Positions 53,129 to 60,914 of a DNA stretch of 64,000 nt are shown here, one piece after another. Source of the stretch: Shinella yambaruensis (GTDB lineage: Bacteria; Pseudomonadota; Alphaproteobacteria; Rhizobiales; Rhizobiaceae). The notes under the pieces are model-generated. The model did no database searches. It had not been told where the DNA came from and worked only from the letters and a program-made list of their open reading frames with translations. How positions within the stretch are numbered: position 1 is the first letter of the stretch; each line of letters starts with the position of its first letter. Position numbers and translations under genes: made by a program. The DNA lies in NCBI RefSeq assembly GCF_022899355.1, contig NZ_JALJCK010000005.1, positions 62,001-126,000 on the forward strand. The letters run 5' to 3'.

Positions 53129-53533
53129 TGCCACCTCCTGGATTGGCTGGACAATGTCGAAGGGAAGCAAACGTTCCTTGGATGTGCGCGGTCGCTGAAG
53201 CGAACGGGCGGCCAATGCTCGGGGGAGCCTTGGCAACGGAGCAGCTTGAGGCTCCGTCCAACTGCCGGATGGCGATTGCGCCCTCCCTTCCGGGAGCGCG
53301 GACTGTGGCACGGCAAGGGGGCAAGATGAAGCAGAGCGCCGGCTTATGCCGGCTCCGTACGGAATCGTACCGAGACGACGAGCCGTCGGTTTCGCGGCAC
53401 CTCGCTATGTGTGAGGCCGCGCATGAGGCAGGGCCGCCCCGCCACGGAACGTACGGTTCCGTACGATCACCGGCGCGACGGGAACATCCCCTCCCCGCGC
53501 ACATTTGACTGGCACGATAGCGGGGGAGAGAAC
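53129..53533. promoter_or_regulatory. Divergent 405-bp region with two GTACG-N4-CGTAC palindromes
   Basis: No gene is recognised. GTACGGAATCGTAC (copy 3, 53357-53370) and GTACGGTTCCGTAC (copy 4, 53451-53464) lie 94 bp apart, 70 and 164 bp before the small 53534 gene. Copy 4 overlaps a second palindrome, CGGAAC-gtacg-GTTCCG. A GGAAC next to copy 4 is not followed by a CGTT at the correct spacing. Confidence 0.5.
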
Positions 53534-53716
53534 ATGCAACATCTCGACAAGAAACGCTCGGTGCCGGCACGCAAGGTGTTCGACGTCGTGGCCTATTGCC
53601 GGTCTCAGCGCATCAGCGAGTGGGAAACCAGAAAGCTCGTGCGGCTGGTGGGCCGTTTCGCGAGCCGGCTCGAAATCCAGATGAACCTGACAAACCGGCC
53701 GGCCCGCTTCCGATAG
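53534..53716 (+). CDS. 60-residue small hypothetical protein
   Basis: Starts MQHLDKKRSVPARKVFDVVA and continues YCRSQRISEWETRKLVRLVG, RFASRLEIQMN. GGGGGAGAG lies 4 nt before the ATG, a strong initiation site. The protein is basic and probably helical. No family name known to me. Two GTACG palindromes lie upstream. The upstream extension of its frame is not supported. Confidence 0.6.
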   Translation: MQHLDKKRSVPARKVFDVVAYCRSQRISEWETRKLVRLVGRFASRLEIQMNLTNRPARFR

Positions 53717-53730
53717 AAGCCCGATCTTCA

Positions 53731-53755
53731 GGAACAATCGCCGGATTGCCTTGTT
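53731..53755 (+). promoter_or_regulatory. Sigma-EcfG-type promoter of the DUF892 gene (GGAAC-N16-TGTT)
   Basis: GGAAC (53731-53735), 16 nt, TGTT (53752-53755), about 45 nt before the ferritin-like gene. One mismatch to CGTT. N17 with GTT is an alternative reading. Confidence 0.55.
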
Positions 53756-53800
53756 CGATCCCAGGCCGATCAACGGCTCATTCCCAACGAGGAGACTGCA

Positions 53801-54301
53801 ATGCCCACGAAGACACTGGAAGACCTCTTCATCGACGGGGTCAAGGACATCTATTACGCCGAACGCAAGATCATCGCGGCGCTGAAGAAGATGGGACGCG
53901 GCGCCAAGGCCGAGGACCTGAAAGCCGCATTCGACAAGCACCTGCAGGAAACGGAAGGTCAGGTCGAACGGCTCGTCCAGGTGTTCGAGATCCTCGGCAA
54001 GCCCGCCCGCGGCAAGACCTGCCCCGCCATCGACGGCATTCTCGAGGAAGGCCAGGAGATCCTGGAGGAATTCAAGGAATCGCCGGCCCTCGACGCCGGA
54101 CTGCTGGCCGCCGCCCAGGCCGTCGAACACTACGAGATCGCCCGCTACGGCACGCTGAAGTCCTGGGCCCTGCAGCTCGGACACAAGGACGTGGCGCAGC
54201 TGCTCGACCAGACGCTTTCGGAGGAAAGCAAGACCGACCAGGCGCTGACCCGGCTGGCCGAAGCGAAGGTGAACCGCGAAGGCAAGTCGAAGGCAGCCTG
54301 A
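53801..54301 (+). CDS. Ferritin-like DUF892 (YciE/YciF-type) stress protein
   Basis: 166-residue all-alpha ferritin-like protein. KTLEDLFIDGVKDIYYAERK and ALKKMGRGAKAEDLKAAFDK begin the four-helix bundle. KHLQETEGQVERLVQVFEIL, EGQEILEEF and AQAVEHYEIARYGTLKSWAL supply Glu/His residues of a possible di-metal site. GGAG precedes the ATG. These proteins are stress-induced in many bacteria; biochemical role unknown. Preceded by an EcfG-type promoter. Confidence 0.9.
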   Translation: MPTKTLEDLFIDGVKDIYYAERKIIAALKKMGRGAKAEDLKAAFDKHLQETEGQVERLVQVFEILGKPARGKTCPAIDGILEEGQEILEEFKESPALDAGLLAAAQAVEHYEIARYGTLKSWALQLGHKDVAQLLDQTLSEESKTDQALTRLAEAKVNREGKSKAA

Positions 54302-54379
54302 GCACGCGGGGGGCCGGCCGCGCGCCGGCCCGTTGCCCGCGCCCTGCCATCGGGCGAGCCCCTTGCAACGAGTGCCGCC

Positions 54380-54970
54380 ATGTTCGGAAACTGGCGCCAT
54401 ATCTGCGTCGACATGCAGCGAATGTTCGCCGAGGACACGCCGTGGCGGGTCGCCTGGCTGGAAGCGGTGTCGCCGCAGGTCATCGAAGTGGCGTCGCGCC
54501 ACAGCGCCCGCACGATATTCTCACGGTTCTGCCCGCCGGCCCGCCCCTCCGATGCGCACGGCATGTGGCGGACCTATTACGAAAAATGGCGGATGATGAC
54601 GGGCGAGCATCTTCCCCCCGACATGCTCGCCCTCGTTCCCGAGCTTGCGCGCTACTGCCCGCCGGCGACACTCTTCGACAAGCAGACCTATTCGCCCTGG
54701 GTCGATGGCCGGCTACATGCCCGGCTGGCGATGCAGGCCGTCGATACGCTCGTCATCACGGGGGGCGAGACGGATGTCTGCGTGCTGGCGACGGCGCTCG
54801 GGGGCATCGATCTCGGCTATCGCGTCATCATCCTCAAGGACGCGGTGTGCAGCGGGGCCGACGAGACGCATGACGCTTCGCTCACGCTGCTCGGCCATCG
54901 CTTCTCCGCCCAGGTGGAATTGCTCCTTACCGAGGATTTTCTCTCGTCCGACCCGGAGCGGGACCGGTAG
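54380..54970 (+). CDS. Isochorismatase-fold cysteine hydrolase
   Basis: 196-residue cysteine hydrolase. The catalytic triad can be seen as D11 (ICVDMQRMF), K100 area (LFDKQTYSPW), and C136 area (GGETDVCVLATALGG), which is the isochorismatase pattern. Family members hydrolyse N-carbamoyl compounds, nicotinamide or isochorismate. Substrate not predictable. It is the last plus-strand gene before a terminator at 54970-54994. Confidence 0.87.
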   Translation: MFGNWRHICVDMQRMFAEDTPWRVAWLEAVSPQVIEVASRHSARTIFSRFCPPARPSDAHGMWRTYYEKWRMMTGEHLPPDMLALVPELARYCPPATLFDKQTYSPWVDGRLHARLAMQAVDTLVITGGETDVCVLATALGGIDLGYRVIILKDAVCSGADETHDASLTLLGHRFSAQVELLLTEDFLSSDPERDR

Positions 54971-54994
54971 CAGGGCTCCTTCATCGAGCCCTGC
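54970..54994. terminator. Terminator hairpin between convergent genes
   Basis: GCAGGGCTC-cttcatc-GAGCCCTGC is a 9-bp stem followed by TTC on the plus strand, located directly after the hydrolase stop. Confidence 0.6.
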
Positions 54995-55056
54995 TTCAGC
55001 CATGCCGCCAGTGCCGCAACGCGCCGCACGGCGTGGCATCCCTTGGGAGGATGCCC

Positions 55057-56022
55057 TCAGTATCCGCCGATGATCGGCAGCACCTCGCCGGTAATGTAGC
55101 TGGAGCATTGCGGCGAGGCGAGGAAGACATAGGCGGGCGCCAGCTCCTCCGGTTGGGCGGGGCGCTTCATGGGCGTGTTGGCGCCGAATTTCGCGACGTC
55201 CCCGGCCTCTTTGTCGGAGGTGTTGAGCGGCGTCCAGACCGGCCCCGGCGCCACCGCATTGACCCGGATGCCGCGCGGCACGAGCTGGCCGGCGAGCGAA
55301 CGCGTGAAGGCGTGGATGCCGCCCTTCGTCATCGAATAATCGAGAAGGTCCTTGGACCCCTCAAGACCGGTGACCGAGCCGGTGTTGATGATGGCCGAAC
55401 CCGGCTCCATGTGCGGCACCGCCGCCTGTGCCATGAAAAAGTAGCCGTAGAGATTGGTCTTCAGCGTCTCGTCGAAATGCTGCTCGGACAGGTCGAGAAT
55501 ATCCTTCGTGTGAACCTGGAAGGCCGCATTGTTCACGAGGATGTCGAGCCTGCCGAGATCCTTCACCACGCATTTCACCGTCCGCGTGCAGAAGGCCTTG
55601 TCCTTGACGTCGCCGGCAAAGGCGATGCAGCGCCGGCCCTCCGCCTCGACGGCGGCGATAGTGTCCTTCGCATCCTGCCCCTCGGCGAGATGGCAGATCG
55701 CCACGTCCGCGCCCTCGCGGGCAAAGAGCACGGCGACCGCCCGGCCGATACCGGAATCGCCGCCGGTGATGAGCGCGACCTTGCCCGCCAGCTTTTCCGA
55801 GCCCTTGTAGAAGGGCGCGTCGTACATCGGTTGCGGATCGAGCTTCGCCTCGTGGCCGGGCTTGGGCTGGTGCTGCTTCGGGAAAGGCGGCACGGGATAG
55901 AGGCGCGCGCCGGCCTGCATGGCCTTCGGCTCCTCGTCCCTGCCCTTGCGGTCGGCCTCGGCGACCTCTTCCTGGATATCTCGCTGTTTCGCGGCCGTGC
56001 GGGCGGACTGGCTCCGGGTCAT
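55057..56022 (-). CDS. SDR family oxidoreductase (YhxC/general-stress dehydrogenase type)
   Basis: 321-residue short-chain dehydrogenase with a 70-residue N-terminal extension (PPFPKQHQPKPGHEAKLDPQ is typical of the subgroup). Cofactor site ALITGGDSGIGRAVAVLFAR; NNAAFQVHTKDI; catalytic INTGSVTGLEGS and YSMTKGGIHAF (YxxxK). GEVLPIIGGY ends the protein. The group includes stress-induced glucose/ribitol dehydrogenase-like proteins. GGAGGTTGTC precedes the ATG. Third gene of the operon behind the EcfG promoter at 57081-57105. Confidence 0.9.
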   Translation of the reverse strand: MTRSQSARTAAKQRDIQEEVAEADRKGRDEEPKAMQAGARLYPVPPFPKQHQPKPGHEAKLDPQPMYDAPFYKGSEKLAGKVALITGGDSGIGRAVAVLFAREGADVAICHLAEGQDAKDTIAAVEAEGRRCIAFAGDVKDKAFCTRTVKCVVKDLGRLDILVNNAAFQVHTKDILDLSEQHFDETLKTNLYGYFFMAQAAVPHMEPGSAIINTGSVTGLEGSKDLLDYSMTKGGIHAFTRSLAGQLVPRGIRVNAVAPGPVWTPLNTSDKEAGDVAKFGANTPMKRPAQPEELAPAYVFLASPQCSSYITGEVLPIIGGY

Positions 56023-56032
56023 GACAACCTCC

Positions 56033-56782
56033 TCAAAGTTCGGTGGGACGGATATTGTCGACGCGGACCGTGCCGGCGACGACCTCGCGCGGCCCTTCGG
56101 CCGGATAGGCGGGATCGCTCTCGTCGACCACGGTATAGAGCTTCTCGTTGCGGAAGGCGCTCGACGAGGTCGTGGAATTGCCATCGCCCGGCAGGGCGTC
56201 GATTTCCATGTAGTCGAGCTCGGCTTCCGCGGCGACGACGCGGGCATCGCCGCTGGAACGGGCGCGCACCACCACCTCGCCCTGGTTGGGCGCGATGTCC
56301 CAGTTCGTGTCGCCGGCGGAGGCAATCGGCACCAGGCGGTAGAGTTTCAGCTGCTCGGTATCGGAATAGTCGGCAACGGGGGCCGGCATATCCTGCCGCG
56401 GCGCGTTTTCATCGAAGCCGGCGGACCAGTCGCGGCCCGGCGTTTCCATGCCGGGAGGCGTGCGGTGCGCCGTGGCATCGTCGCTTCCGGTGATGACGCG
56501 CGGCTTCGCACTGGAGACGCCGTCATTGGTCCGGCCGGCCTGGGAGACCGTAAATTGCGGAACGGCGTCGGCATGGATGACCTTTTCACGGCCGGTCTCC
56601 GCCGAGACGACGCTGCCCGCGCCCGGCACCGTGCGCGACGCGACGGGCACCACCTGCTCGTCTTCCTCGCGATAGCCGCCATCCGCCGCCTGGCGGCGGC
56701 CTTCGTCGTGCAGCGCCTGGCTGCCCGTGACCTCGCCGGCCAACTGCTTGAAGTATCCGGAGATCTTTTCAATCACTCCCAT
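56033..56782 (-). CDS. Hypothetical protein with CsbD-like N terminus
   Basis: 249-residue protein. MGVIEKISGYFKQLAGEVTG and SQALHDEGRRQAADGG resemble a short CsbD-like unit. The middle is Thr/Ser/Asp-rich, and the C-terminal ~100 residues (LKLYRLVPIASAGDTNWDIA, NQGEVVVRARSSGDARVVAA) repeat small-strand patterns. Family otherwise unknown. It lies 10 nt after the 87-residue gene and 10 nt before the SDR gene, a tight operon under the EcfG-type promoter. Confidence 0.75.
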   Translation of the reverse strand: MGVIEKISGYFKQLAGEVTGSQALHDEGRRQAADGGYREEDEQVVPVASRTVPGAGSVVSAETGREKVIHADAVPQFTVSQAGRTNDGVSSAKPRVITGSDDATAHRTPPGMETPGRDWSAGFDENAPRQDMPAPVADYSDTEQLKLYRLVPIASAGDTNWDIAPNQGEVVVRARSSGDARVVAAEAELDYMEIDALPGDGNSTTSSSAFRNEKLYTVVDESDPAYPAEGPREVVAGTVRVDNIRPTEL

Positions 56783-56792
56783 CGTTCTATCC

Positions 56793-57056
56793 TCATGGCT
56801 TGGTTTCGAGGCGGGCCATCGCGGCCTTCAGGATTCCCCTGATCTCGTCGTCGGCGATCTGCTGGGCGGCGAAGGCGGCATCGGGCTCGATGCCGGGGTC
56901 CTCCTCGTGGTCGATGACCGTTTCATTGTCGCGCGCCATGGCGACCAGCGCCTCGCGCGCTTCGGGAATGGCGGCCACAACCGAGACCAGCTCCACCAGC
57001 AGACGCCGGTGCGCATTGATCCTGCCTTCCAGATGAACCGAATTGTCGATGGCCAT
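56793..57056 (-). CDS. Small conserved hypothetical protein
   Basis: 87-residue helical protein: MAIDNSVHLEGRINAHRRLL, VELVSVVAAIPEAREALVAM, ARDNETVIDHEEDPGIEPDA and ILKAAMARLETKP. Starts of this type (SVHLEGRINAHRRLL) occur in small Rhizobiaceae proteins, from memory; function unknown. GGGAGGC lies 4 nt before the ATG. It heads an operon with the CsbD-like and SDR genes and has a perfect EcfG-type promoter 25 nt upstream. Confidence 0.75.
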   Translation of the reverse strand: MAIDNSVHLEGRINAHRRLLVELVSVVAAIPEAREALVAMARDNETVIDHEEDPGIEPDAAFAAQQIADDEIRGILKAAMARLETKP

Positions 57057-57080
57057 GCTTGCCTCCCGGGATATCAGGCA

Positions 57081-57105
57081 AACGGGAGGACCGGACGATT
57101 GTTCC
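57081..57105 (-). promoter_or_regulatory. Perfect sigma-EcfG promoter (GGAAC-N16-CGTT)
   Basis: On the minus strand GGAAC (57105-57101), exactly 16 nt, CGTT (57084-57081), then 24 nt to the start codon at 57056. It matches the general-stress consensus at every defined base. Confidence 0.75.
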
Positions 57106-57224
57106 GAACATCTCGCCGGCCGGGACGATAGTACGGTAGATGACCGGCCGTGTCCGGTTGACGAAAAGCCGGGACATGTTTCACCCTTCTGGTTAAGGTT
57201 GGCCGACGCACTTGGGGGATAGCG

Positions 57225-58763
57225 GTGCCGCGCGGGCTGAACATCCATTTCACGCTGGCAAGGGCGGCCGCGATGATCATCGTCGCGATGTTCGTCTCAT
57301 TGCTGCTCATGCTCGGCCTGTGGCTCAACACGAGCTATCACGACGCGGTTCGCCGCACCGAGGAGCGCGCCGTCGCCGCCTCCAAGATCGTCGCGAGCAA
57401 CGTGTCCCTCATCGATTCCCTGGCGCGGCAGGCCTTGCAGCGCATAGACGAGGCGCTCGGCGAGACCATCGCGCCGCCGGCATCCACCAGCGTCAGAAAC
57501 ATCGACGAGGCCGTCGCGGACCTTCCCGGCCAGGTGAAGGCCTATGTGGTCGATGGCGAAGGTCTGACCCTCTATTCGACCGATCCGATGGTGAAGCCGA
57601 TCAGCATCGTCGACCGGCCGTATTTCTCGGAACTGGCGAAGGGCGCGAAGCAGCACGTCTCAAGCCTACTGATCAGCCGCCTGAACGGCGAGCAGATCTT
57701 TGCCTTCAGCCGCAGGCTGGAGCGAAACGGCCGGTTCGCCGGCGCCGCCGTGGTTTCCTTCGAGGTCAGGGTCCTCGCCGATGTCTGGGAGGCCGTCGAT
57801 CTCGGCCCGAACTCCACCGTCAGCTTCGCCCGGTCCGACGGCCAGCTCGTCGCCCGCTATCCGCTCGCCGACGGGCCGCTCGACATGAGCAAATACGTGC
57901 TTTTCACGGATTACCTGCCCAAGGCGCCGACCGGCACCTACGACGCCATCTCGCCCGTCGACGGTGCCCACCGCATCGTCGCCTATCGGACCGTCGATGG
58001 CGCGAGGTTCATCGCGCTCGCTTCGGCCGACTACGATTTCGGCATCCAGCGCTTCCGGCGGGACGTGACGGTGGCGATCGCGGTGCTGATCCTCGCGAGC
58101 GTCAGCCTTCTGGCCGCGGGCCAGTGGATCCGCCATCTGCGGCAGCGCGATGCGGCACAGTCCCAGCTGCTCAGAAACGCCCTTGCCGACAACCAGCTGC
58201 TCCTTCGCGAGGTCCATCACCGCGTCAAGAACAACCTGCAGGCCGTCCAGAGCATCATCCAGCTCCAGCGCCTGCCGGACGAGGTTCAGCAATCGCTGGT
58301 CGACCGCATCTCCTCCATGGTCGCGGTGCACGAGAAGATCTACAGGCACGACGAGTTTTCCCGCCTGTCCGCGCGGGACCTGCTGACCTCGGTGGTCGAG
58401 AAGCTGATGGCAGCCTACGGCGCGCCCGTCACCGTGACCTACGAGATCGACGACCTCGCCGTCTCCACCGACAATGCGACCCCGCTCGCCCTGCTGGTGA
58501 ACGAGCTGCTGACCAACATCCTGAAATATGCCTTTCCGGACGGTCGCGCGGGCCGAATCTCCATCGTGCTCACGGCCATCGGGGGGCGGCGGGCCCGGCT
58601 CACCGTCCACGACGACGGCATCGGCTTCGATCCGCAAGCCGTGAAACAGGGCATGGGAAGCCGGCTGATCCGGGGCGTCGTCAACCAGCTCAACGGCACC
58701 CACACCTTCGACGGGAGCAATGGAACGACCTTCACCGCCGAGCTGGACATCGTGGAGCCTTAG
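57225..58763 (+). CDS. HWE/HisKA_2-type membrane sensor histidine kinase
   Basis: 512-residue sensor kinase. One span near residues 17-34, a periplasmic dCache-like sensor of about 240 residues (PISIVDRPYFSELAKGAKQH), and a second span near residue 280 (VTVAIAVLILASVSLLAAG) precede the kinase domain. The phospho-His is about residue 332 in LREVHHRVKNNLQAVQSII. ATP-binding motifs LLVNELLTNILKYAFPDGRA and LTVHDDGIGFDPQAVKQGMG-SRLIRG follow. No receiver domain. GTG start with GGGGGATAG upstream. HWE-type kinases often feed the PhyR general stress response, which fits this block. Confidence 0.9.
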   Translation: MPRGLNIHFTLARAAAMIIVAMFVSLLLMLGLWLNTSYHDAVRRTEERAVAASKIVASNVSLIDSLARQALQRIDEALGETIAPPASTSVRNIDEAVADLPGQVKAYVVDGEGLTLYSTDPMVKPISIVDRPYFSELAKGAKQHVSSLLISRLNGEQIFAFSRRLERNGRFAGAAVVSFEVRVLADVWEAVDLGPNSTVSFARSDGQLVARYPLADGPLDMSKYVLFTDYLPKAPTGTYDAISPVDGAHRIVAYRTVDGARFIALASADYDFGIQRFRRDVTVAIAVLILASVSLLAAGQWIRHLRQRDAAQSQLLRNALADNQLLLREVHHRVKNNLQAVQSIIQLQRLPDEVQQSLVDRISSMVAVHEKIYRHDEFSRLSARDLLTSVVEKLMAAYGAPVTVTYEIDDLAVSTDNATPLALLVNELLTNILKYAFPDGRAGRISIVLTAIGGRRARLTVHDDGIGFDPQAVKQGMGSRLIRGVVNQLNGTHTFDGSNGTTFTAELDIVEP

Positions 58764-58775
58764 GAGCGCCGTTGG

Positions 58776-59318
58776 TCAGATCGGCTTGCTGAGATAGGGC
58801 GATCCCTTTACCGCGAAGCGCCACGGGCGTTCGGCGGCCTTGCTGATGCCGATGCGGACACCGCTTGCCGAAACGGGCACCTCGAACGGCGGCTCCAGGG
58901 AAAAGGGCGCGTCGAGGACCGAAAGTCCGTTCATCTCGCCGGTTACGGCAAGCGCCCGGCACAGATTGCCCGGCCCATTGCACAGCTTGCGCGCAGCGGT
59001 GACCGCACGGCGCGCCATCATCGTCTCAAGCCCGTGCGTCGGCTCCAGCGCGCGGATCAGCACCGCGCTGCCCCGCTCGCAGACGACGTTGAGGCACCAG
59101 TGCAGGCCATAGGATCGATAGACATAGACCCGGCCCGGTTCGCCGAACATCGCGGCGTTCCCAGCCGTCTGCCCGCGAAAACTGTGCGACGCCTCGTCGT
59201 CCTGGCGGTAGGCCTCGGTTTCCACGACGAGCCCTCCGACACCATCGACCAGCAGGCAGGCCCCCAGAAGGTCGGCGGCGACGGCGACCACGTCACGCGC
59301 GAAGAAACGTTCATCCAT
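58776..59318 (-). CDS. DNA-3-methyladenine glycosylase (AAG/MPG family)
   Basis: 180-residue alkyladenine DNA glycosylase. LGACLLVDGVGGLVVETEAY, DDEASHSFRGQTAGNAAMFG (catalytic region with a Glu/His pair) and VYVYRSYGLHWCLNVVCERG are diagnostic. NGPGNLCRALAVTGEMNGLS completes the fold. It removes alkylated or deaminated purines. The start overlaps the DUF72 gene end. The 3' end converges on the sensor kinase gene with 12 bp between stops. Confidence 0.9.
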   Translation of the reverse strand: MDERFFARDVVAVAADLLGACLLVDGVGGLVVETEAYRQDDEASHSFRGQTAGNAAMFGEPGRVYVYRSYGLHWCLNVVCERGSAVLIRALEPTHGLETMMARRAVTAARKLCNGPGNLCRALAVTGEMNGLSVLDAPFSLEPPFEVPVSASGVRIGISKAAERPWRFAVKGSPYLSKPI

Positions 59319-59332
59319 CCCGTGGCCCGCCG

Positions 59333-60040
59333 TCAAACCATTTGATCGCGCATCGTCAGCGCATTCTCGATGGCGGCGCCGGAGGCCGTGTTGTCGAAGA
59401 CGCACCAGCTATCGGCGGCGAGGCGCTTCGCGAAGACACGGATCTCGGCATCGCCGTAGCTGGAGTAATAGATTTCGGGCACGCCGTGCAACCGGACATA
59501 TCTAGGCGCCTCGTGGAAATCGGACGCCGGCCAGACCGGCGCAGGATCGGCCAAAACGCGATCGATCGCATGGTGTTGCAGGAGCGCGCGCGCCGGCGGC
59601 GACGCCCAGCTTTTGTGGCGCGGCTCGAGCACGAGGGTGCCGGTAAAGACGCGGCGCATGGCCGCGAACGCGTTTTCGGTGTCTCCGGCATCGAACCGAA
59701 GGCTCGGCGGCAGCTGGCACAGCAGCGGCCCGAGCTTGCCACCCAGCGCCGAAACCTCGTCGACGAACGTCTCGAAGAGCTGGTCGACGTTCCGCAAGCG
59801 TGCGCCATGCGTGATTTCGCGCGGTATCTTCACCGCGAAACGGAAATGATCCGGCACCGACCTCGCCCAGCGTTCGAATGTCGTCTTCTGGTGGTGGCGA
59901 TAGAAGGTCGAGTTGACCTCCACGCCGTTGAAGACGGCGGCATATCTTTCGAGGCCGCTTCCGGTTTCGGGAAACCGGTCGGCAACCGCCTTCGGGATCG
60001 ACCATGCCGCCGTTGCGATAAAGGGCATCTTTTCCCGCAT
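59333..60040 (-). CDS. DUF72 family TIM-barrel protein
   Basis: 235-residue DUF72/YecE-like protein. NGVEVNSTFYRHHQKTTFER, FRFAVKIPREITHGARLRNV, LGPLLCQLPPSLRFDAGDTE and RYVRLHGVPEIYYSSYGDAE are family motifs. Stops and starts overlap with the neighbouring genes (TGATG), so it is translated with the nuclease and glycosylase. Repair role inferred from context only. Confidence 0.88.
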   Translation of the reverse strand: MREKMPFIATAAWSIPKAVADRFPETGSGLERYAAVFNGVEVNSTFYRHHQKTTFERWARSVPDHFRFAVKIPREITHGARLRNVDQLFETFVDEVSALGGKLGPLLCQLPPSLRFDAGDTENAFAAMRRVFTGTLVLEPRHKSWASPPARALLQHHAIDRVLADPAPVWPASDFHEAPRYVRLHGVPEIYYSSYGDAEIRVFAKRLAADSWCVFDNTASGAAIENALTMRDQMV

Positions 60041-60765
60041 CACGCGATCTCCAGGTCGGCGCAGAGCGGCAGGTGGTCGGACGCCCGGCGGGCGAGCGGC
60101 GTATCGTGCACGAGGGCCCTGCGGGCGGCGATCCCCTCGCCGATGAAGATGTGATCGATGCGCAGCAGCGGCAGGCGGGAGGGAAAGGTCGCGGCAAGCC
60201 GTCCGCCGGCTTCGACCTGCGCATCCTTGAGGCGGCGGACGAGCAGGCGATAGGACGGCGAGCGGGAGACCGCGTTGAGATCGCCGGCAAGGACGACGCG
60301 CGCATCGTCCGGCATCGGCGCACCGAGCCAAGCTGGCCCGATCAGGGCTTCGGTCTGCCGCACGCGCTCGGCGCCGAACAGGCCGAGATGGGTGACGAAG
60401 ACCTGCAGCTTCACGTCGTCGAAAGGCACCTCCACCCACAGCGCACCCCGCGGCTCGCCGCGCGAGGGAAGCCCGCCGGCCTTGACGAGGCGCGTCGGCA
60501 GCGCCGTCAGCAGCGCGTCGCCGTACCGTTCCTCTTCCAGGTGCAGCGCCGGATGGAAGTGCGAGGCCATGCTGAGGTGATTGGCGATGGCCTGCGCCTG
60601 GTCGATGCCGCCGCTGCGCGCCCGCGCGACGTCCACCTCCTGCAGCGCGACGATATCGGCTTCACATTCGGCGATCACCGCGGCGATGCGGCCGGGATCG
60701 AGCTTCCGGTCCGTGCCGAAGCAACTGTGCACATTGTAGGTCATGATCCTCAGCCGCCTGCCCAT
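60040..60765 (-). CDS. Endonuclease/exonuclease/phosphatase family protein
   Basis: 241-residue DNase I-like metal-dependent hydrolase. RIMTYNVHSCFGTDRKLDPG, ADIVALQEVDVARARSGGID (catalytic Glu), VTHLGLFGAERVRQTEAL, VLAGDLNAVSRSPSYRLL (GDxN) and the final SDHLPLCADL (SDH) complete the catalytic set. Substrate may be DNA, phospholipid or cyclic phosphodiester. GAGGACGGT precedes ATG 60765. First gene of the three-gene operon with an EcfG-type promoter upstream, divergent from ku. Confidence 0.88.
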   Translation of the reverse strand: MGRRLRIMTYNVHSCFGTDRKLDPGRIAAVIAECEADIVALQEVDVARARSGGIDQAQAIANHLSMASHFHPALHLEEERYGDALLTALPTRLVKAGGLPSRGEPRGALWVEVPFDDVKLQVFVTHLGLFGAERVRQTEALIGPAWLGAPMPDDARVVLAGDLNAVSRSPSYRLLVRRLKDAQVEAGGRLAATFPSRLPLLRIDHIFIGEGIAARRALVHDTPLARRASDHLPLCADLEIA

Positions 60766-60794
60766 ACCGTCCTCGCGTTGTTTCGGACGCCTCG

Positions 60795-60822
60795 GGAACA
60801 CGAAAAGCCCCGTTTTCGTTCC
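60795..60822. promoter_or_regulatory. Overlapping divergent sigma-EcfG promoters
   Basis: Plus strand: GGAAC (60795-60799), 17 nt, CGTT (60817-60820), a perfect match about 95 bp before ku. Minus strand: GGAAC (60822-60818), 17 nt, TGTT (60800-60797), 32 nt before the nuclease gene. The two promoters share the same 28 bp, with each -10 overlapping the other's -35. Confidence 0.6.
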
Positions 60823-60914
60823 GCGCCGGAATTGCCGCATGATGCCGCCGGCACGAGGCCGGGAACATTTGCGGCATGCCGGCATTGCTTCCGCTTTGAA
60901 GCGGGAGAACGGGC

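Noticed and set aside
57118-57135. GACGATAGTACGGTAG as a fifth copy of the GTACG palindrome
   Set aside because: Only one half matches; there is no CGTAC at the required spacing.
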